This document shows positions 47,075 through 52,412 of a stretch of 52,412 nucleotides of DNA, piece after piece (within the stretch, counting starts at the first letter, position 1; every line of letters starts with the position of its first letter). A program made the position numbers and the translations under genes. The notes beneath the pieces were generated by a model that saw only the letters and a program-made list of their open reading frames with translations, searched no databases and was not told the DNA's origin. The stretch spans positions 1-52,412 of the forward strand of contig NZ_JACFYF010000018.1 of assembly GCF_014050145.1 (NCBI RefSeq), given 5' to 3'. This DNA is from Vibrio marinisediminis (GTDB lineage: Bacteria > Pseudomonadota > Gammaproteobacteria > Enterobacterales > Vibrionaceae).

Positions 47075-48424
47075 TCAGTGACTGTTTGCCGTGTGCCGAT
47101 ATTGCTGTCTCAATCGGATGGCAAACAGATAGCTGAGTATGCCACCTAAGATATTACCCGCGGCAATACCAAAGAATACCCCTTCAACACCAAAGACGAT
47201 GCCACCTAACCAAGCTAAGGGTAGGGTGAATAAAAACAGACGCATCGCACTCCACTGAAATGCTTTCATCGGTTGATGTAGCGCATTTAAGCCTGATACC
47301 AACATCATCATTATGCCCTGAAAACCATAGCTAAATGGCACCACGATTAAATAATGCCAAAGCTGGTTTTGCACGGCTTGCTCTTGAGAGAAAACCGCAG
47401 AGAGTGGAATGCTTAATGGGACCATCATGATGAATACCGCCAACTGAAAAACGATGGCGAATCGCATGCTAATGAACAATCCAGCAAAACTCCGCTCAGG
47501 GTTATCTGCACCAAAATTTTGCGCCATAAATGGGGTGAGGGCGGAGGTGAGCGACATTAAAACTAAGATCAAAATCGACTCAATGCGTTGCGCTGCGCCA
47601 TATGCCGCCACGACTGACGTACCATGTGTTGAAAGGATCATCATAAATAGGGCGCCAGAAAGTGGTGACATGGCATTTGACAGTGCCGCAGGCGTACCAA
47701 TTTTTAAGATCATCTTCCAATCGTCAATGATAAAGCGCAGGTGTGGCCAAGCGAGTAGTTTCTCTCGTTTGATCAGTACGTATAGCGAACCAACCAGTGC
47801 GCCAGCCCAACTGAATGCACTCGCGATAGCAGCGCCTTGAATACCGAGTTCAGGAAACGGACCATAGCCAAAGATCAGTAGTGGATCGAGGATGCCATTA
47901 ATGAGCCCTGCCAGCATCATTATTTTGGCCGGTGTTTTTGTATCGCCTGTAGCACGAATAGCGCTGTTCCCCGCCATGGGGATCACCAGTAGCGGAATGG
48001 AGAAATACCAAATCGCCATATATTGCTCAATCAGTGGAATGAGCTTTTCTTCCGCACCTAGGGCAAGAAATAGCGGTTCAATGGTAAACAAGCCAAGGGT
48101 TGAAGCAAGGGTCACCAAAATAACGGCAAGCAATACGCCATGAGTGGTAAACCTTGCGGCATCTTGCGCTTGACGCTGACCCAGTAGCCGACCAATGTTG
48201 GTCGAAAGCCCCATGCCAATGCCCATGGTGATGCAATTGACGGTAAAAGTGACAGGAAAGGTATAACTGACGGCGGCGAGCGCTTCGGTACCAAGCAAAG
48301 AAATAAAGAAAGTATCGACTAGGTTAAACATTAAGATAGCAATCATGCCCACGGTCATGGGAATGGTCATTTGCCGTAGCACTTTAGGTATGGAGCCTGT
48401 TAGCAGGCCGTGTTTATCGTGCAT
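47075..48424 (-). CDS. MATE family efflux transporter
   Basis: The 449-aa protein has twelve predicted membrane helices and MATE (DinF/NorM-like) features: MTIPMTVGMIAILMFNLVDT in the first helix, GMGLSTNIGRLLGQ, and AGNSAIRATGDTKTPAKIMM. It probably exports cationic compounds in exchange for Na+ or H+; the substrate is not known. The ATG has no clear Shine-Dalgarno, so the start is slightly uncertain. It converges with rraA and is downstream of tpiA on the same strand, behind a strong terminator. Confidence 0.88.
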   Translation of the reverse strand: MHDKHGLLTGSIPKVLRQMTIPMTVGMIAILMFNLVDTFFISLLGTEALAAVSYTFPVTFTVNCITMGIGMGLSTNIGRLLGQRQAQDAARFTTHGVLLAVILVTLASTLGLFTIEPLFLALGAEEKLIPLIEQYMAIWYFSIPLLVIPMAGNSAIRATGDTKTPAKIMMLAGLINGILDPLLIFGYGPFPELGIQGAAIASAFSWAGALVGSLYVLIKREKLLAWPHLRFIIDDWKMILKIGTPAALSNAMSPLSGALFMMILSTHGTSVVAAYGAAQRIESILILVLMSLTSALTPFMAQNFGADNPERSFAGLFISMRFAIVFQLAVFIMMVPLSIPLSAVFSQEQAVQNQLWHYLIVVPFSYGFQGIMMMLVSGLNALHQPMKAFQWSAMRLFLFTLPLAWLGGIVFGVEGVFFGIAAGNILGGILSYLFAIRLRQQYRHTANSH

Positions 48425-48540
48425 AAAACAGTCGAACTTAAGGAAAAGAGTAGAATACTTGATTAAAACGCAGTGTGACAGGGATTCATGAGCAATTTGT
48501 AGGAAAGCTTGTTGGTCTTTTCTATCCAGATGACAGCAAT

Positions 48541-48567
48541 AAAAAAGGTCAGCCTAGGCTGACCTTT
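48541..48567 (-). terminator. Terminator at the end of the tpiA 3' UTR
   Basis: AAAGGTCAGC-CTAG-GCTGACCTTT forms a 10-bp stem followed on the minus strand by six T. The core AGGTCAGCCTAGGCTGACCT is a perfect 20-bp palindrome. It lies about 100 bases beyond the tpiA stop. Confidence 0.93.
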
Positions 48568-48669
48568 GGATCAAATTGTTTTTCAATGAGTTGAAGTGGC
48601 GATTAGCCAGCAATCGAATGAACGAGGGCTAAACCATTACTAGCGCCACAATGACAACTAAACTGAAAA
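48541..48669 (-). ncRNA. Candidate small RNA from the tpiA 3' UTR
   Basis: On the minus strand the region after the tpiA stop contains a stem GTGGCG...CGCCAC enclosing TTAGCC...GGCTAA. A single-stranded AU-rich stretch follows (about 48568-48596), then the strong terminator with a U run. This stem, linker and Rho-independent tail is the usual layout of Hfq-bound 3'-UTR small RNAs. No such RNA is known to me at this site; this is inference from layout. Confidence 0.35.
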
Positions 48670-49440
48670 TTATGCTTTTGCTGCCGCTGCTGCGCGCGCG
48701 ATTGCTGCAAAACCTTTAGCGTCTAGAGCTGCGCCGCCAACTAGAGCGCCATCGATGTCTGGTTGTGAGAAGTAAGCTTCTGCGTTTTCTGGTTTAACAG
48801 AACCGCCGTACTGGATGATTACTTGCTCAGCAACTGCTGCGTCTTTTGCCGCGATTAGAGCACGGATAGAAGCGTGGATGCGTTGTGCGTCTTCAGCTGT
48901 TGCTGCTTTACCAGTGCCGATTGCCCAAATTGGTTCGTAAGCGATGATTGCATCGTTAAGTGCTTCAACACCGTATGCGTCGATTACTGCGTTGATTTGA
49001 CGTGCACAAACGGCTTCAGTTTCACCAGCTTCATTTTGAGCTTCAGATTCACCGATACAGAAAACAGGCGTTAGACCATTTTCTTTTAGGAAAGCGAATT
49101 TCTTAGCAACAAACTCGTCAGATTCGTGGTGGTATTCACGACGCTCTGAGTGACCGATGATGATGTGAGATGCACCGAAATCTTTTAGCATTGCTGGAGA
49201 CATGTCGCCTGTGAAAGCACCGCTGTTGTTAAGATCAGTGTTTTGTGCACCTAGGATGATCTTGTTGCCGCCTTCAGCGATCAAACGTTCAGCTAGGTCA
49301 ACGTAAAGTGCTGGTGGAGCTACTGCTACGTCCACACCTTCAATACCTTCAAGCTCAGCGTTAAGACCAGTTAGCAGCTCAGTTACCATTGCTTTGCTAC
49401 CGTTAAGTTTCCAGTTACCCATCACTACAGGACGACGCAT
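48670..49440 (-). CDS. tpiA: Triosephosphate isomerase
   Basis: The 256-aa TIM-barrel enzyme interconverts DHAP and glyceraldehyde-3-phosphate. Active-site residues: Lys in MGNWKLNG (near 11), His in [10 protein letters not shown] (about 96), Glu in [12 protein letters not shown] (about 168), and the phosphate-binding [11 protein letters not shown] and [14 protein letters not shown] lies before the ATG. It is probably monocistronic. Confidence 0.98.
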   Translation of the reverse strand: MRRPVVMGNWKLNGSKAMVTELLTGLNAELEGIEGVDVAVAPPALYVDLAERLIAEGGNKIILGAQNTDLNNSGAFTGDMSPAMLKDFGASHIIIGHSERREYHHESDEFVAKKFAFLKENGLTPVFCIGESEAQNEAGETEAVCARQINAVIDAYGVEALNDAIIAYEPIWAIGTGKAATAEDAQRIHASIRALIAAKDAAVAEQVIIQYGGSVKPENAEAYFSQPDIDGALVGGAALDAKGFAAIARAAAAAKA

Positions 49441-49696
49441 AGGAATATCTCCATATCAAAATTAAAGCATTAATGTAAAAAATCTACGTAAGAATATAAC
49501 AGAATATATCTCGCAGATCATGACCCGAATCATTTCTTCATAGAATCTCGACTGATGCTCAAAACAAATCGCTGCCTTGTAAGTCATGCAAAGTTGTATC
49601 AGTGATCTCCTCGACAGAATGATAGCAACTGACTCGGAATGTGGTAGGTAAATTGGTATTAGTGCCTTGTTGATGATTTAACAAGCAGGGAAAGAT

Positions 49697-50044
49697 ATGC
49701 CACATTTGATCATGGAGTATTCGAACTCGGTCGATGAACGAGTAAATACACAACGATTGTTGGAAGATTTACACCACGCCGCGATACAATCGGGCTTGTT
49801 TGATGCGCCATCGCTAAAGTCCCGATCACTTCGTTATCATGATTGGCTCGTCGGTGAAGAAGCTGATAGTGTAGATTTTATCCATGTGACATTTGAGTTA
49901 CTTGATGGGCGATCGGCGGAACAAAAGCGAGAATTATCTCGTCAATTGATGTCGGTTTTGCAACAACAAGCGAATCATGTTCGTAGCTTAACCATCAACA
50001 TACGAGATATGGATCGAGAGTGTTGTCAAAAAGTGGTTAATTAG
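49697..50044 (+). CDS. 5-carboxymethyl-2-hydroxymuconate isomerase-like protein
   Basis: The 115-aa protein matches the CHMI (HpaF) family of the tautomerase superfamily, with the N-terminal MPHLIMEYS; after Met removal Pro1 would be the catalytic base. HpaF isomerises an intermediate of homoprotocatechuate breakdown. No other hpa genes are nearby, so the true substrate here is uncertain. A GGGAAAG site precedes the ATG. It is followed at 26 bp by the DUF805 gene on the same strand. Confidence 0.83.
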   Translation: MPHLIMEYSNSVDERVNTQRLLEDLHHAAIQSGLFDAPSLKSRSLRYHDWLVGEEADSVDFIHVTFELLDGRSAEQKRELSRQLMSVLQQQANHVRSLTINIRDMDRECCQKVVN

Positions 50045-50070
50045 ATCTTTTGTAATTTTAGGTAAGAATA

Positions 50071-50496
50071 ATGTCGATGAAAGAGTTACTGTTTTCCTTT
50101 CAAGGGCGAATTGGGCGTAAAGTCTATTGGACTTGGAATCTGTTTTATTACTTGATGATCATTGGTTTCGGTATTGGGATTAATACCTTATTCCCAGCTT
50201 ATGGGTACCTGATCTTCCCTGTGTTTCTTATTTTTGTATTGGTACCGGATTTGGCGATCACCGCGAAGCGTTGGCATGATCGAGGTAAATCAAATTGGTT
50301 GTTGTTACTTAATATCCCATTGATCATTGGGCGAATGACAGTACCGGCAGCTGATCCTGGCATTCCAACCGATACCACCACTTTACAAATGGTGACGTCA
50401 CTAGCGGCGTTAGCTTGTGGTGCATGGATTTTGATTGAATGTGGTTTTTTGAAAGGTCAGCCTGGTGATAACCAATATGGTCCTGAACCTAAATGA
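50071..50496 (+). CDS. DUF805 membrane protein
   Basis: The 141-aa protein has the DUF805 pattern: SFQGRIGRKVYWTWNLFYYL at the N-terminus, AITAKRWHDRGKSNW in the middle, and C-terminal GDNQYGPEP. Three to four membrane helices are predicted (about 22-42, 45-65, 82-95 and 108-125). Function is unknown. Probably co-transcribed with the CHMI-like gene. Confidence 0.88.
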   Translation: MSMKELLFSFQGRIGRKVYWTWNLFYYLMIIGFGIGINTLFPAYGYLIFPVFLIFVLVPDLAITAKRWHDRGKSNWLLLLNIPLIIGRMTVPAADPGIPTDTTTLQMVTSLAALACGAWILIECGFLKGQPGDNQYGPEPK

Positions 50497-50526
50497 TCGT
50501 GATTTAGGTTAATTCGTTAAATTCAA

Positions 50527-50559
50527 AAAAAAGAGCAAGCGACCCGCTTGCTCTTTTCC
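50527..50559. terminator. Bidirectional terminator between DUF805 gene and coaA
   Basis: AAGAGCAAGC (50531-50540) / GCTTGCTCTT (50546-50555) with a GACCC loop and A/T flanks. Confidence 0.94.
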
Positions 50560-50569
50560 ATCGATTCAT

Positions 50570-51493
50570 TTATTTCCGCAGTAATATTTCTTCAACTAGG
50601 TGATTAGCCCCTTTTTTTAGCACCAATTGAGCTCGCCCTTTGGTAGGCAAAATATTATCTTCCAAGTTAATACCGTTGATACTGCGCCAAATCTCTTTCG
50701 CTTTAGTGACCGCTTGCTGCTCAGTTAATTGAGTGTAATGACTGAAGTAGGAGCCTGGTTTAGTAAATGCACCCTGACGAAATTTTAAAAAGCGTTCTAC
50801 ATACCAACTTTCGATCACTTCCGTCTCAGCATCGACATATAGAGTGAAATCAAGAAAATCAGAAACAAATACTCGGTGCGGTGCATGAGGGTAATCCATG
50901 CCACTTTGCAAAACATTTAGACCTTCAATGATCAATACGTCAGGACGATCGATGATTTTTACTTCATCAGTTATGTCATAGGTGATGTGAGAATAAACTG
51001 GTACTTGTAAGTGGGGTTTGCCCGCCTTGATATCCGAAACGAATTCAACCAAACGCTTGATGTCGTAAGACTCAGGAAAGCCTTTCCGGTGCATTATTCC
51101 TCGTTCGTTTAGAACGTGCTTTGGGTAGAGAAAACCATCGGTTGTGACCAGTTCGACCTTTGGGTGGTTCTCCCAGCGAGAGAGCAAGGCTTGCAATAAA
51201 CGTGCGGTCGTGCTTTTACCAACGGCGACACTGCCTGCTATGCCGATAATAAACGGTGGTGAACTGTTGGTGGCGCCAAGAAAGTTGTGCAATACCGAGT
51301 TGCGACTTTGACGAGCGGCAATGTAAAGGTTTAATAGTCGCGCCAGCGGAAGATATATTTCTACCGATTCTTCCATTGTTAGGCTTTCGTTTACGCCTTG
51401 CAGCTCTTTTAAATCCTCTTCGGATAAAGTCATTGGAACCGAGTTACGTAACTCAGCCCATCGTTGCCGATTAAAAGAGAGGTATGGCGTCAT
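50570..51493 (-). CDS. coaA: Type I pantothenate kinase
   Basis: The 307-aa enzyme phosphorylates pantothenate, the first and controlling step of coenzyme A synthesis, and is feedback-inhibited by CoA. It has the P-loop GSVAVGKST (about residues 93-101), TTDGFLYP, and [10 protein letters not shown] chose the ATG at 51493 ([12 protein letters not shown]), which matches family starts; a longer frame adds 22 unrelated residues. coaA beside the thrU-tyrU-glyT-thrT-tuf cluster is also the E. coli arrangement, though here it is on the opposite strand. Confidence 0.96.
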   Translation of the reverse strand: MTPYLSFNRQRWAELRNSVPMTLSEEDLKELQGVNESLTMEESVEIYLPLARLLNLYIAARQSRNSVLHNFLGATNSSPPFIIGIAGSVAVGKSTTARLLQALLSRWENHPKVELVTTDGFLYPKHVLNERGIMHRKGFPESYDIKRLVEFVSDIKAGKPHLQVPVYSHITYDITDEVKIIDRPDVLIIEGLNVLQSGMDYPHAPHRVFVSDFLDFTLYVDAETEVIESWYVERFLKFRQGAFTKPGSYFSHYTQLTEQQAVTKAKEIWRSINGINLEDNILPTKGRAQLVLKKGANHLVEEILLRK

Positions 51494-51660
51494 AGTTTTC
51501 CTAACTAGGTTTTTATCGCACGAAAACTGCGAACATACATCAAGAGTACAAGAAATCAAATCACTAGCGAGAAAGAATCATTTTTTACCTACAAAACTGT
51601 GCGAAAATCCATCAAACGAGTGGAATCTCGGTAAAATATTTACTTTTTTCAAATTTGCTA

Positions 51661-51696
51661 TTGCAAGCGAGAAAATCATTCAATAGAATGCGCTCC
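51661..51696 (+). promoter_or_regulatory. Stable-RNA promoter of the tRNA-tuf operon
   Basis: TTGCAA (51661-51666), a 17-bp spacer, and TAGAAT (51684-51689) form a good sigma-70 promoter. The GC-rich stretch GCGCTCC follows at once, the discriminator typical of promoters under ppGpp (stringent) control. The upstream 51630-51660 is A/T rich, suited to an UP element or Fis sites. Confidence 0.82.
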
Positions 51697-51702
51697 ACTT
51701 AT

Positions 51703-51778
<76 letters not shown>

Positions 51779-51830
51779 TTCTCTCCCGCTTTTTTTTGAA
51801 AAAGCCGTAGTGAGAGTGGATTTAAAATTT

Positions 51831-51915
<85 letters not shown>

Positions 51916-51949
51916 TATTCTTTAGGAAATAGCTCGAAGAGTTACGTGT

Positions 51950-52024
<75 letters not shown>

Positions 52025-52037
52025 ATCACATTTTGTT

Positions 52038-52113
<76 letters not shown>

Positions 52114-52215
52114 GCTCTCAAAGCAAAATTTTCCTTTTGATATATACTTTATCACCAATAAGTTTGGTTACGTGGTCATTTGCGCCACTTAAATCCGTAC
52201 CTAGAGGGACTACTC

Positions 52216-52412
52216 ATGTCTAAAGAAAAATTTGAACGTGTAAAACCGCACGTAAACGTTGGTACTATCGGCCACGTTGACCACGGTAAAACAACTCTAA
52301 CAGCTGCTATCTGTACTGTACTTTCTAAAGTATACGGCGGTTCTGCTCGTGACTTCGCATCAATCGATAACGCTCCAGAAGAGCGTGAGCGCGGTATCAC
52401 TATCTCTACTTC
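52216..52412 (+). CDS. tuf: Elongation factor Tu (5' part, cut by window edge)
   Basis: The first 65 codons are present and read [20 protein letters not shown], then the G1 P-loop [11 protein letters not shown] and on to [12 protein letters not shown], the EF-Tu switch I region. EF-Tu brings aminoacyl-tRNA to the ribosome as a GTP complex. The linkage to four upstream tRNAs, under one stringent promoter, marks it as the tufB-type copy. The remainder lies beyond 52412. Confidence 0.98.
   Translation, partial: MSKEKFERVKPHVNVGTIGHVDHGKTTLTAAICTVLSKVYGGSARDFASIDNAPEERERGITIST

Noticed and set aside
51779-51830. Hairpin with T8 between tRNA-Thr and tRNA-Tyr, considered as a terminator
   Set aside because: The T run is in the loop/5' arm rather than after the stem, and the following tRNAs and tuf need the same transcript; it is more likely a processing spacer.

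Overview
This is chromosomal core-genome DNA from a gammaproteobacterium, most probably a Vibrio (Vibrionaceae). The call rests on gene content and order: yjaG-hupA-yjaH-purHD, aroQ-accBC / prmA-dusB-fis, cpxP / cpxRA with fieF-pfkA, epmB / efp, menA-rraA and coaA / tRNA-Thr-Tyr-Gly-Thr / tuf are blocks also known from Escherichia coli. The locus around acs, crbS, crbR and actP is of the Vibrio/Pseudomonas acetate-switch type. I see no prophage, insertion sequence, integron or CRISPR array. Species cannot be fixed from the sequence alone.

Layout. 1-57: 3' end of a tRNA (probably tRNA-Asp, perhaps closing an rRNA operon) and its terminator. 169-3470: a UDG-superfamily protein with four cysteines placed as in iron-sulfur UDGs, a 2-hydroxyacid dehydrogenase, YjaG and a CNNM/CBS membrane protein. 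3823-8716: HU-alpha, a DUF1481 lipoprotein, the purine genes purH-purD behind a PurR-like site, and a ZntR-type zinc regulator. 8733-14751: a PAS-GGDEF cyclase, then on the minus strand aroQ, accB, accC, prmA, dusB and fis.

15044-28984 is an acetate-use region. It holds acetyl-CoA synthetase (acs), a DEDDh exonuclease paired with a cNMP/CBS/nucleotidyltransferase protein, an HcaT-like MFS transporter, the very large sensor kinase CrbS (a sodium-solute-symporter domain fused to PAS-HisKA-HATPase-REC), an unknown membrane-anchored protein, the acetate permease pair yjcH-actP, marC, and the LuxR-type response regulator CrbR. Sensor, regulator, uptake and activation genes thus sit together.

29145-37423: dsbD, dcuA and aspA (fumarate/aspartate metabolism), a second cyclase with a periplasmic sensor, fxsA and trmL. 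37550-42523: the Cpx envelope-stress system (cpxRA, divergent cpxP with a perfect CpxR box between them), the cation efflux gene fieF, and pfkA. 42554-45387: an MgtC-family protein whose 3' end runs through the pfkA terminator, a frameshifted type IV pilin gene, and epmB/efp, where EpmB serves EF-P. 45488-50496: menA, rraA, a MATE pump, tpiA with a structured 3' UTR, an orphan CHMI-fold isomerase and a DUF805 protein. 50570-52412: coaA, a stable-RNA promoter driving four tRNAs, and the start of tuf, cut by the window edge.

Most of the window is ordinary housekeeping DNA. The parts most worth a second look are the acetate locus and its unknown members, the broken pilin gene, the candidate tpiA 3'-UTR small RNA, the possible coupled leader ORF before purD, and several strong intergenic palindromes.
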